The notes beneath the pieces are model-generated. The model had not been told where the DNA came from and made no database searches. It was given only the letters and a program-made list of their open reading frames with translations. The position numbers were made by a program, and so were the translations under genes. Source: Pseudomonas sp. efr-133-TYG-5 (GTDB taxonomy: Bacteria; Pseudomonadota; Gammaproteobacteria; Pseudomonadales; Pseudomonadaceae). Taken from it: a stretch of 64,000 bases of DNA. Shown here piece after piece: positions 42,697-50,228 of the stretch (position 1 is its first letter; each line of letters starts with the position of its first letter). The stretch covers positions 248,001 through 312,000 of the forward strand of contig NZ_JARVSM010000007.1 in the NCBI RefSeq assembly GCF_030209175.1, read 5' to 3'.

Positions 42697-43302
42697 TCAG
42701 TTCATCGGCGTGCTGGTGAACGCTTCGAGGCTCTCGGCGTACGCAGTGTACTGGGCGATGCGCGGGAAGCGTTCGGCGCTGATCTGGTCGGGCACGACGA
42801 GGTCGGTGAAGCTCCACGCGACGGCGAGGCTGATGCCGTCCTGCGCGAGGCTGCCGTCGGTGGGCAACGGCTGCAGTTGCAGCGCTTGCTCGAGGGCGCT
42901 GAACGCGGCGGCGAGCTGGCCTTCGACGCGCTCGACCCACGGCTGGTATTGGATGTCGGCCGGACGCAGGTTGCGCTCGTAATACAGCTGCACGGCTTTT
43001 TCGCACGCGGCGAGGCTCAGGCCGATCAGGCGCAAGGCCTGCACGCGTTGCGGCAAGTCACGCGGCAGCAGGGATTTGCCCGACAGGGCTTCGAGGTAAT
43101 CGAGAATCAGCGTCGAATCGATCAGCACCTGGCCGTCGTCGAGGAGCAGAGTCGGCGCCTTGACCACCGGGTTGATCTGCTGGAAACGCTCGAAATGGCG
43201 GAACACCGACACCGGTTCATGTTCGAGGCTGACGCCCAGGCACTTGGCGGAGATCGCCACGCGGCGCACGTAAGGGGAGTCGAGCATGCCGATCAGTTTC
43301 AT
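42697..43302 (-). CDS. Glutathione S-transferase
   Basis: 201 residues with thioredoxin-like N-terminus (MKLIGMLDSPYVRRVAISAK, Ser as likely catalytic residue), VKAPTLLLDDGQVLIDSTLILDYLE, and an all-helical C-terminal half. Cytoplasmic detoxification of electrophiles with glutathione. ATG 43302 starts the conserved part. It forms a probable operon with alkC. Confidence 0.88.
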   Translation of the reverse strand: MKLIGMLDSPYVRRVAISAKCLGVSLEHEPVSVFRHFERFQQINPVVKAPTLLLDDGQVLIDSTLILDYLEALSGKSLLPRDLPQRVQALRLIGLSLAACEKAVQLYYERNLRPADIQYQPWVERVEGQLAAAFSALEQALQLQPLPTDGSLAQDGISLAVAWSFTDLVVPDQISAERFPRIAQYTAYAESLEAFTSTPMN

Positions 43303-43362
43303 GACGCGTTCCTTCAAGTCGAACCGGGGGAGGGCATAACCTAGCCCAGCCGCCGGTAAATG

Positions 43363-44283
43363 TCAGTCCTCGAAGCCGACCTGCTCGTGAATTTCCTCGA
43401 TCTGCAACCCCAGGCGATAGGCCACCGCGATAAACAGTGCCTGGCACAGGCACAACGTCGCGCTCAGCGAGCGGAACGCAAACGAGCTGCCTTCATTGAC
43501 CAGCAGCACGGTGTTCGCGCCTTTGGCCAGCGGCGACAGGGTGCTGTCGGTGAGGATCAGGCTGTCGGCGTTTTGCTGGCGGGCGTAGCGCAGGCAGTGC
43601 TGGGTTTCCTTGGCGTAGGGGGTGTAGCTGATGGCGATCACCAGGTCGTTGGCTTGCACACTGCGCATTTGCTCGCGATAGCTGCCGCCGATGCCCGAGA
43701 CCAGGTGAATGCGCTTGCGTGTGTGTTGCAAGTTGTAAACCAGATAGTCGGCGACGGCGAAGGAGCGACGCACGCCGATGACATAAATGTTGTCGGCGCC
43801 GACGATCAGGTCGATGGCTTTGGTGAAGGCGACGTCGTCCAGTTCCAGGCCCAGGCGTTCGATGCCCGCCAGTGTGGCGTCGATGCAGTCACGGGCGAGG
43901 GCGCCGTCGCTGGTCTTCTGCGATTTGTTGGCGATCATGCTGCGGATGCGTTGCTGGTGGTTCTGCACCGGCGTGGCTTTGTCGGTGTAGGCCTCGCGGA
44001 ACAGCGCCTGCATTTCGCTGAAGCCGCTGAAGCCGAAGCGCTGCGAGAAACGCACGATGGCCGACGGGTGCACTTCGCATTCACGGGCGATGTCGCTGAT
44101 GCGGTCGACCATGATCCGCTCGCTCTGCTGGCTCATGTAGCTGGCGATGCGCTTGAGCTGGCGCGGCAGGGTGTCGTACTGCTCGGTGATCAGTTGCAGC
44201 AGACGCCCGGCAGTGATCGGGGGGCTGGCGAGGTCGCGTTCGGGCGCGTGTTCGTCATTGGCCGGCTGATCGGGGCGGGTCAT
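43363..44283 (-). CDS. MurR/RpiR-family transcriptional regulator
   Basis: 306 residues: N-terminal RpiR HTH (AIVRFSQRFGFSGFSEMQ) and a SIS sugar-isomerase domain (NIYVIGVRRSFAVADYLVYNL; DLVIAISYTPYAKET) that usually binds a phosphosugar or aminosugar. No catabolic operon is adjacent, so its targets are unclear. An inverted repeat, GCGACA-N5-TGTCGC, lies 80 bases before its start. Confidence 0.87.
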   Translation of the reverse strand: MTRPDQPANDEHAPERDLASPPITAGRLLQLITEQYDTLPRQLKRIASYMSQQSERIMVDRISDIARECEVHPSAIVRFSQRFGFSGFSEMQALFREAYTDKATPVQNHQQRIRSMIANKSQKTSDGALARDCIDATLAGIERLGLELDDVAFTKAIDLIVGADNIYVIGVRRSFAVADYLVYNLQHTRKRIHLVSGIGGSYREQMRSVQANDLVIAISYTPYAKETQHCLRYARQQNADSLILTDSTLSPLAKGANTVLLVNEGSSFAFRSLSATLCLCQALFIAVAYRLGLQIEEIHEQVGFED

Positions 44284-44733
44284 GGGCAGTCCTTGTGGCT
44301 GATCGACGTTGGGGCTACGGGCCTGAGAATAGGCGGGTTGCGGGCAGTCTACCGGTTGATTTGCGACAGCTTTTGTCGCGGCTGCGCTGCTGAAACGATG
44401 CACTGCGCGGACTGCATGGCTGAAAAATATTGCGACAAAACGCCGCCCGACCGCCGTTTGTCTTCTATATACAGCCGCTCGACTGAATTTCTTGCTATAA
44501 ACGCACTCCGATGACCGCCACGATGCCTGTGTCAGAGCAGTTTCCGGGTGTTGTCGGACAAATTCCCTGTATTTACAGTTGCTGAGGCCTCAAACGGGCC
44601 TTAGACTGCCGCCCCTTCGTAAATTGAGTGCCGGGTGGCGTTTGCAATAAACGATGCCTTTTCGACGACCGCACGCGGTTCGCCGGAACGCTCCCTAATT
44701 CGCCTTAATGCACGTTTTTTTATAGAGATATCA
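44284..44733. other. 450-base divergent intergenic region
   Basis: It holds the start regions of the RpiR gene and the DksA-like gene, the putative RpiR operator at 44363-44379, another GCGACA half site at 44432-44437, and a TATATA sequence at 44466-44471. No coding frame with a ribosome site was found. The last 100 bases could be the 5' UTR of the DksA-like gene. Confidence 0.5.
44363..44379. promoter_or_regulatory. Inverted repeat, putative RpiR operator
   Basis: GCGACA-GCTTT-TGTCGC, an exact 6-5-6 dyad 80 bases before the regulator start. Proteins of this family bind dyads near their own promoters; the assignment is from position. Confidence 0.4.
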
Positions 44734-45138
44734 ATGACAAAGGACAAGTTGCTGGCCATGCCGGCAGATGACTACATGAACGCCGAGCAGCACGCTTTCT
44801 TCACCGAGCTGTTGCAGAACATGAAAGTCGAAACCCACGAGCGCATTGAGCAAAACCGTATCGCTATCGAAAGCCTGGACACCCCGGCTGACCCGGCGGA
44901 CGCGGCATCGGTCGAAGAAGAGCGCACCTGGCTGGTGAACGCAATCGACCGTGACCAGCGCATGCTGCCGCAGCTGGAACAAGCCCTTGAGCGAATCAAG
45001 GAAGACAGCTTTGGCTGGTGCGACGACAGCGGCGAGCCGATCGGCCTGAAACGCCTGCTGATCAGCCCGACCACCAAGTACTGCATCGAAGCGCAAGAGC
45101 GTCACGAGCAGATCGACAAGCACCAGCGTCAGGCTTGA
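44734..45138 (+). CDS. TraR/DksA-family protein with a two-cysteine zinc-finger remnant
   Basis: 134 residues: N-terminal helices and coiled coil (residues about 20-75) and a C-terminal finger. Canonical DksA has four Cys ligands; here only two remain (FGWCDDSGE and SPTTKYCIE; the others are Ser and Thr), like the zinc-independent variants of Pseudomonas. It probably binds the RNA polymerase secondary channel with (p)ppGpp-like effects. ATG 44734. A REP-like palindrome follows the gene. Confidence 0.87.
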   Translation: MTKDKLLAMPADDYMNAEQHAFFTELLQNMKVETHERIEQNRIAIESLDTPADPADAASVEEERTWLVNAIDRDQRMLPQLEQALERIKEDSFGWCDDSGEPIGLKRLLISPTTKYCIEAQERHEQIDKHQRQA

Positions 45139-45174
45139 TGGCTGAGACGACCCCTTGATTGCGGGTCGTCGCGA

Positions 45175-45227
45175 AAAGATCGCAGCCTTCGCCAGCTCCC
45201 ACGGGGCTGGCGAAGGCTGCGATCTTT
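45175..45227. repeat. GATCGCAGCC palindrome, perfect 22-bp arms
   Basis: AAAGATCGCAGCCTTCGCCAGC-type arms (45175-45196 and 45206-45227; 22 bp each, perfect) with a nine-base loop, after the DksA-like gene. Related palindromes lie at 53391-53458 and 59671-59736. It can serve as a terminator (TTTGCTTTTT follows) but its dispersal indicates a REP/BIME-like family. Confidence 0.75.
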
Positions 45228-45362
45228 GCTTTTTGTCGTCCACGATATTTCGCGCCGTTCCATTGACCTGCCACAGACCCCACGACTAACGGACCATGGA
45301 TAATGGCGTTGTAGTGGCGTTTAATGCAGCCACAACAATGAGAACATGCGTGGGGTAACGAA

Positions 45363-46967
45363 ATGACGAGAGATGGATCTCTGGTTGCGGCTCTGCCTGC
45401 ACCAGTTGTTTTGCCGAGAAACCGCTGGCTCGCTCCGAGCCTGCAGAGTGTCGCCCTGCTGCTGTTGCTCGCCGGCATGACGCTCGGCGAGTGGCCCTTG
45501 TACGTGGGCATGCCGTTGGCGGTGCTGATCGTCTGGCTGCCGCGCCTGCGCTCGCGCAAGCCTGTCGCTGCCCAGCCGCTCGACAGCGGCAGCGCGATGG
45601 CGGAACTGACGCGCGATCTTTCCTACAGCACCAGTCATAACGCGCTGTCAGCGGCGGGCGTGGCGTTTTCCGTCAAGGAACTGGCCAGCAAGCTGCAATC
45701 GCAACTCGACGCGGCCGCGCAGATTGTCAGCAATGCCGAGGTGATGATCGCCACGGAGCAGGCCACCTCGCAGCTCAGCCGGGAAGCGCTGGGGGCCGCC
45801 AGCGAAGCCCACCACAGCAGCGCGGCGGGGCGCAGCGAGCTGGTCGATTCGATTGCGCGCATGCGCCAGCTCAGTGAACGCGCCAGTGCCAGCCGGGAAA
45901 TGATCGAAGCCTTGAGCCAGCGCAGCGACGATATTCAACGTGTGACGCTGGTGATTCAGTCCATCGCCAGCCAGACCAATCTGCTCGCCCTCAACGCCGC
46001 GATTGAAGCCGCCCGCGCCGGCGAGCATGGTCGTGGTTTTGCGGTGGTCGCGGATGAGGTGCGCGGGCTGGCGGCGCGCACGGCGTCGGCGACCGGCGAG
46101 GTCGGCGAGATGGTCGCCGACATTCAGCAGCGCACCGCGCAGGTGGTGGAGCAGATTCGCCAGCTCTCGGATGATCTGCACAGCGGTGTCGAGCAGGTCG
46201 AGCACACGGGCGAGCATCTGCACAACATCGCCCGGCTGGCGGCGGGTGTGGAAGGTCAGGTCGGCGAAATCGCCCGGGGCGCGCAGACCAATCGCGAACA
46301 ACTCGACAGCCTGTTCACTGCCATCGAGCAGATGCGCAGCGATCTGGCGATCAGCGACCAACAAACCCGCCGCCTGGCCGAAGCGGCGGTGCTGATGGAA
46401 GGGCAGGCGGAAACCATCAGCGAGCGCCTCGCCGAGGTGGGCCTGGATGACTATCACCAGCGCGTCTATGACCTGGCCCGCGAGGGCGCGGCGCAGATTG
46501 CCGCGCGGTTCGAGGCCGATATCGATCAGGGGCGGATCAGCGCCGAGGATTTGTTCGACCGCCAATACCAGCCGATTCCCAACACCCAACCGGCGAAGTT
46601 CCAGACCCGTTTCGACCGCTACACCGATCAGGTACTGCCGGCGATCCAGGAGCCGCTGCTGCCGCGTCATGAAGGTCTGGTGTTCGCCATTGCCTGCACG
46701 CAGCAGGGGTATGTGCCGACTCACAACCAGATTTTCAGCCAACCGCTGACCGGCGACGTGCAGGTCGACACGCTGCACAACCGCACCAAGCGCAAATTCG
46801 CCGACCGCACCGGCATCCGTTGCGGCAGCCATCAGCAAGCGGTGCTGTTGCAGACCTACACCCGCGATACCGGTGAGCTGATGCATGACCTGTCGGTGCC
46901 GATCATGGTCAAGGGCCGGCACTGGGGCGGTTTGCGCCTGGGCTATAAACCGGAGCATCCGCGCTGA
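45363..46967 (+). CDS. Methyl-accepting chemotaxis protein with C-terminal extension
   Basis: 534 residues. Two close membrane segments (about 27-60) with almost no periplasmic loop, then coiled coil and the MCP hairpin (TNLLALNAAIEAARAGE, GRGFAVVADEVRGLA). About 150 residues follow the signalling domain (FDRYTDQVLPAIQEPLL; FAIACTQQGYVPTHN), a C-terminal input-like domain found in some Pseudomonas receptors. It probably senses a cytoplasmic or membrane signal, not an external ligand. ATG 45363. Confidence 0.88.
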   Translation: MTRDGSLVAALPAPVVLPRNRWLAPSLQSVALLLLLAGMTLGEWPLYVGMPLAVLIVWLPRLRSRKPVAAQPLDSGSAMAELTRDLSYSTSHNALSAAGVAFSVKELASKLQSQLDAAAQIVSNAEVMIATEQATSQLSREALGAASEAHHSSAAGRSELVDSIARMRQLSERASASREMIEALSQRSDDIQRVTLVIQSIASQTNLLALNAAIEAARAGEHGRGFAVVADEVRGLAARTASATGEVGEMVADIQQRTAQVVEQIRQLSDDLHSGVEQVEHTGEHLHNIARLAAGVEGQVGEIARGAQTNREQLDSLFTAIEQMRSDLAISDQQTRRLAEAAVLMEGQAETISERLAEVGLDDYHQRVYDLAREGAAQIAARFEADIDQGRISAEDLFDRQYQPIPNTQPAKFQTRFDRYTDQVLPAIQEPLLPRHEGLVFAIACTQQGYVPTHNQIFSQPLTGDVQVDTLHNRTKRKFADRTGIRCGSHQQAVLLQTYTRDTGELMHDLSVPIMVKGRHWGGLRLGYKPEHPR

Positions 46968-47080
46968 GGCATTGTTGCGCGCTGTGCAACTATTCTGTGC
47001 AGCGTCGTTGCTGTTTCCTCTTGATCGAAGTCATTAATATGCCTACTTAGTTAGGTAGCTAATGAATTTGAGAGGTCAAC

Positions 47081-47284
47081 ATGCAAAGCCGAGTCGATGT
47101 CGCGGTGATGATTGGCAGTGGTGTACCCGCTGCGTTGCGAGCGATGGGGCAGAGTGTCTGCTGGGTGGTGCTGCTCAATGGCGAACGGCGCGGCACGGCG
47201 TTCGCCAGCCGCGACGAGGCGGAAGAATGCAAGGCTGCGTGGCTCGCGCAATTGAACATCGGCCCCCACGACAGCCTGCATTAA
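47081..47284 (+). CDS. Small hypothetical protein
   Basis: 67 residues, not recognised, starting MQSRVDVAVMIGSGVPAAL. GAGG lies five bases before ATG 47081. Composition (many Ala and Glu; CKAAWLAQLN at the end) is that of a small soluble protein. No signal peptide. Convergent with the DUF2789 gene. Confidence 0.65.
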   Translation: MQSRVDVAVMIGSGVPAALRAMGQSVCWVVLLNGERRGTAFASRDEAEECKAAWLAQLNIGPHDSLH

Positions 47285-47324
47285 CACCAGTTGCCGGCGT
47301 CGGCGAGCCGGCGCCGGCAGGATT

Positions 47325-47564
47325 TTATTTGCCGTCGTGCAGGCGCACGTTGAGCTCGTCGACCATCACGGCTTCCTCGCCGTCGGCACGCAGCCATTCC
47401 TTGAGCAACTGGGCTTGTTGCGGGCTCCAGAAATCGGCATCGATCAGTTTGGTGCCGGCATCCAGCGGATGGGCCTCGATGAAGTCATCGATGGCACTGC
47501 CGTCGGAGGGCAGGCCGAGTTGATCGAACAGGGTTTTCAGGTCGTAAGCAGGCAGTTCCATCAT
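47325..47564 (-). CDS. DUF2789 family protein
   Basis: 79 residues with the DUF2789 pattern LFDQLGLPSDGSAIDDFI and FWSPQQAQLLKEWLRAD. Function unknown, cytoplasmic. Two adjacent ATG codons (47564 and 47561); AGGAG is better spaced for the second, which would drop one Met. Confidence 0.87.
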   Translation of the reverse strand: MMELPAYDLKTLFDQLGLPSDGSAIDDFIEAHPLDAGTKLIDADFWSPQQAQLLKEWLRADGEEAVMVDELNVRLHDGK

Positions 47565-47624
47565 GTGCTCCTAAAGCGGGCGCCGGGATGGCGCGATCTG
47601 ATACTCACTGTATCTGAGGCAGGC

Positions 47625-47885
47625 TCACGCCAGGAGTTCGATCCGAGATTCAAGCGAGCGGGCCAGGGCGCATGCGGCGTTGTGACTGCCGCGGAAACCT
47701 CTGACACGCCCGGTGGCGGTTTCCCTGATATGAAAAAACGCGGTTCCGGCGGGCACCACTTGGAACATCGGTGGTCTGGTAGGGTGCTGCGCTGCCGATA
47801 ACCCCTGTAGCGAGGGCAAAGGCAGGGCACGGGAGGTGGCGTTGGGGGCGCCGGCAGGCAGAAACAGATGCGTCAGAGTGCACAT
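47625..47885 (-). CDS. Small hypothetical protein
   Basis: 86 residues. The C-terminal half (MFQVVPAGTAFFHIRETATG, then ACALARSLE) resembles small Pseudomonas proteins I cannot name; the N-terminal 40 residues look less conserved. A ribosome site (AAGGA) lies six bases before ATG 47885, supporting the long form. Moderate confidence. Confidence 0.5.
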   Translation of the reverse strand: MCTLTHLFLPAGAPNATSRALPLPSLQGLSAAQHPTRPPMFQVVPAGTAFFHIRETATGRVRGFRGSHNAACALARSLESRIELLA

Positions 47886-48286
47886 ATGAAGTCCTTTTCA
47901 TGGATTGACCCGCATTTACAGGCTGCAGCGGGTAGTCGCGACCCGCATCGCTGCTCTAGAATCGCCAACACCTGTTGACGACATGACGTTATCTAAAGCA
48001 ATTTTCTGCCGGCGATATGTCGGAAATGTGCTTTTCTTGGTGAGTTTTTTCCCTAAAGTTCGAAGTCAGTTTTCTCTGGCTGCCTGTGACGCGTTTTCCT
48101 TCAACCTTTGGCGAACGTCGGTGCAGGTTTCGCGCGTGGTATTCCAGTAGTCTTGCGAACCATCGCGATGGATGAGCGTTCCGCTCCCTCCAGGCATTTA
48201 TTTGTGTATGTGGCATGACCACCGGGCCGTTTTGCGCCGTGGGCGTTTTTCGTGTACGGCACTCTTTTCAGATTGGGGATGTTTCT
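47886..48286. other. 400-base non-coding interval
   Basis: It separates the gene at 47885 (minus) from the gene at 48287 (plus) and probably holds both promoters. An AT-richer stretch is at about 47985-48080. No frame with a ribosome site, no clear hairpin and no repeat was seen; a small RNA cannot be excluded. Confidence 0.4.
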
Positions 48287-48757
48287 TTGGCAGTCAGTAA
48301 TCTCGATATGCATGCTTTGTTCGTGCTGGGTGATTTGCGTGCAAAGCTGGTCAAGCAGTTTCAATCGCGTTTTGTTTACGTCACCGAACAGAACCCGGAA
48401 GGCATTTATGTCGCCGAACTCGATACCGAATCGGCCCTGGTGGTCGATGACAAACCCGGGCTCAAGCTCAAGGTTGGCGATCACTTCAGCGCTTCGGTGC
48501 TGCCGAGCCGCGAGGGTGGCAAGCTGGAGATCCGTTTTCGCGAGATCAAGCTGACCGTTTACGGCATCGGCGACTACGCCTTTGTCGACACAGCCGACGG
48601 CCACGGCATCGTGCTCAAGGAAGGCCATAGCGCGGTCACCGTGTTCGCCGCCCACGAGCAATTGCAGGAAGGCCTGACCAAGACGCTGAAAGCCGTCACC
48701 GCCAAAGCCGCCAAGTGGCGCAAGGGCGAACTGGTGTCGTTCAAGGCCAGCGAGTGA
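48287..48757 (+). CDS. Hypothetical protein
   Basis: 156 residues, not recognised; a soluble alpha/beta protein (FVLGDLRAKLVKQFQSRFVY; LKVGDHFSASVLPSREGGKL). TTG 48287 is chosen because GGGGA lies seven bases upstream; ATG 48308 is in frame but lacks a ribosome site. The next gene begins within its stop codon (GTGA), so the two form an operon. Confidence 0.75.
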   Translation: MAVSNLDMHALFVLGDLRAKLVKQFQSRFVYVTEQNPEGIYVAELDTESALVVDDKPGLKLKVGDHFSASVLPSREGGKLEIRFREIKLTVYGIGDYAFVDTADGHGIVLKEGHSAVTVFAAHEQLQEGLTKTLKAVTAKAAKWRKGELVSFKASE

Positions 48758-48960
48758 CGGTGGTGAGCCGCGCCGATTTCCACCAGCAACACCTCGACCG
48801 TGCCCGTGAAGAAGCGCAACGCCTGTTCGCCTCCAAGGCCGAACTGCAAGGCGCGTGGCTGGGCTGGGTGGCCTCGCAGATCTACACCTTGCGCCCGGCG
48901 GAATACGCCGCGATGGTCAGACGCGAGCTGCAACGCTTGCAGGAAATGTCTGATTCGTAA
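48754..48960 (+). CDS. Small hypothetical protein coupled to the preceding gene
   Basis: 68 residues from GTG 48754, overlapping the previous stop by four bases. Charged and helical (QQHLDRAREEAQRLFASKAE; RRELQRLQEMSDS). Not recognised. The GTG repeat leaves the exact start open (48754, 48760 or 48763). Confidence 0.65.
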   Translation: MTVVSRADFHQQHLDRAREEAQRLFASKAELQGAWLGWVASQIYTLRPAEYAAMVRRELQRLQEMSDS

Positions 48961-49088
48961 CCTCGTCCAGTGCATGGCCCGGAAAAACCAGGAACCTCGT
49001 CTACAGTCAGTTGACTGAGTATTCAGAGGCTTGCGGTCTTCTGTCAGGCCATCCTGCTATTGCTGTGAACAGCACGAGGTGCAAAAGC

Positions 49089-50105
49089 ATGAACGGATTT
49101 CGACGGTTGCTGGCCGCAGGTGTGGCCACATTCGGTTTGCTGGCGACGGTGCCGGCGGTCAACGCGGCGCCTGCGCCGATTCACTTTGCCGACCTGAACT
49201 GGGAAAGCGGCAGCCTGATCACCGATGTCCTGCGGATCATCGTCGAGAAGGGCTACGGGCTGCCCACCGACACGCTACCGGGCACCACCATCACCCTGGA
49301 GACTGCGCTGGCCAACAATGACATCCAGGTCATTGGCGAAGAGTGGGCCGGGCGCAGTCCGGTGTGGGTCAAGGCCGAAGCCGAGGGCAAGGTCGCCAGT
49401 CTCGGCGATACGGTCAAGGGCGCCACCGAAGGCTGGTGGGTGCCGGAATACGTAATCAAGGGCGACCCGGCCAAGGGCATCAAGCCACTGGCACCGGATC
49501 TGCGCAGCGTCAGCGATCTGAAGAAATACAAGGACGTGTTCAAGGACCCGGAAAACCCGAGCAAGGGCCGCTTCCTCAACAGCCCGATTGGCTGGACGTC
49601 GGAAGTGGTCAACAAACAGAAGCTGACCGCCTACGGCCTGCAGGATGACTTCACCAATTTCCGCAGTGGTTCCGGCGCGGCGCTGGACGCCGAGATCAGC
49701 TCGTCGATTCGTCGCGGCAAACCGGTGCTGTTCTATTACTGGTCGCCAACACCGTTGCTCGGCAAGTTCAAACTGGTGCAGCTCGAAGAACCGGCCTTCG
49801 ACGCCGAAGCCTGGAAGACCCTCACCGACGCCGACAATCCCAATCCGAAACCTACCCGTTCGCTGGCCTCGAAACTGTCGATTGGCGTGTCCACGCCGTT
49901 CCAGAAGCAGCACCCGGAAATTGCCGGGTTCTTCAGTAAGGTCGACTTCCCGATTGACGACCTGAACAAGGCCCTGGCCGACATGAGCGAGAAACACACA
50001 GCGCCACGGCAAGCGGCGGAGGCGTTCATGAAGGCGCATCCGGACGTCTGGCAGGCGTGGGTGCCGAAGGACGTGGCGGACAAGGTTGCCGCCAGCCTGC
50101 AATAA
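49089..50105 (+). CDS. Glycine betaine/choline-type ABC substrate-binding protein (OpuAC family)
   Basis: 338 residues with a signal peptide (cut near AVNAAPAP) and an OpuAC/ProX-like domain: FADLNWESGSLITDVLRII, LPGTTITLETALANNDIQV and KGATEGWWVPEYVIKG. It binds quaternary amines or related compounds in the periplasm. No permease or ATPase gene is adjacent, so it works with a transporter encoded elsewhere. ATG 49089 with GAGG ten bases upstream. Confidence 0.88.
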   Translation: MNGFRRLLAAGVATFGLLATVPAVNAAPAPIHFADLNWESGSLITDVLRIIVEKGYGLPTDTLPGTTITLETALANNDIQVIGEEWAGRSPVWVKAEAEGKVASLGDTVKGATEGWWVPEYVIKGDPAKGIKPLAPDLRSVSDLKKYKDVFKDPENPSKGRFLNSPIGWTSEVVNKQKLTAYGLQDDFTNFRSGSGAALDAEISSSIRRGKPVLFYYWSPTPLLGKFKLVQLEEPAFDAEAWKTLTDADNPNPKPTRSLASKLSIGVSTPFQKQHPEIAGFFSKVDFPIDDLNKALADMSEKHTAPRQAAEAFMKAHPDVWQAWVPKDVADKVAASLQ

Positions 50106-50228
50106 GGTAGAGCCGTCGTTTACGCGACGGCCACCTGCAGGTGCCGGTAAAGCGTGCAAGCTGTTGACGTTGATTGTCAGCGGTCAACCGAACGCAGACT
50201 TCGCCAGCTCCTGCAGGGTGTTGCCAGG

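Noticed and set aside
47985..48120. Sigma-28 promoter (CCTAAAGTT) in the 47886-48286 gap
   Set aside because: The downstream GCCGATAA part is missing at the right spacing.
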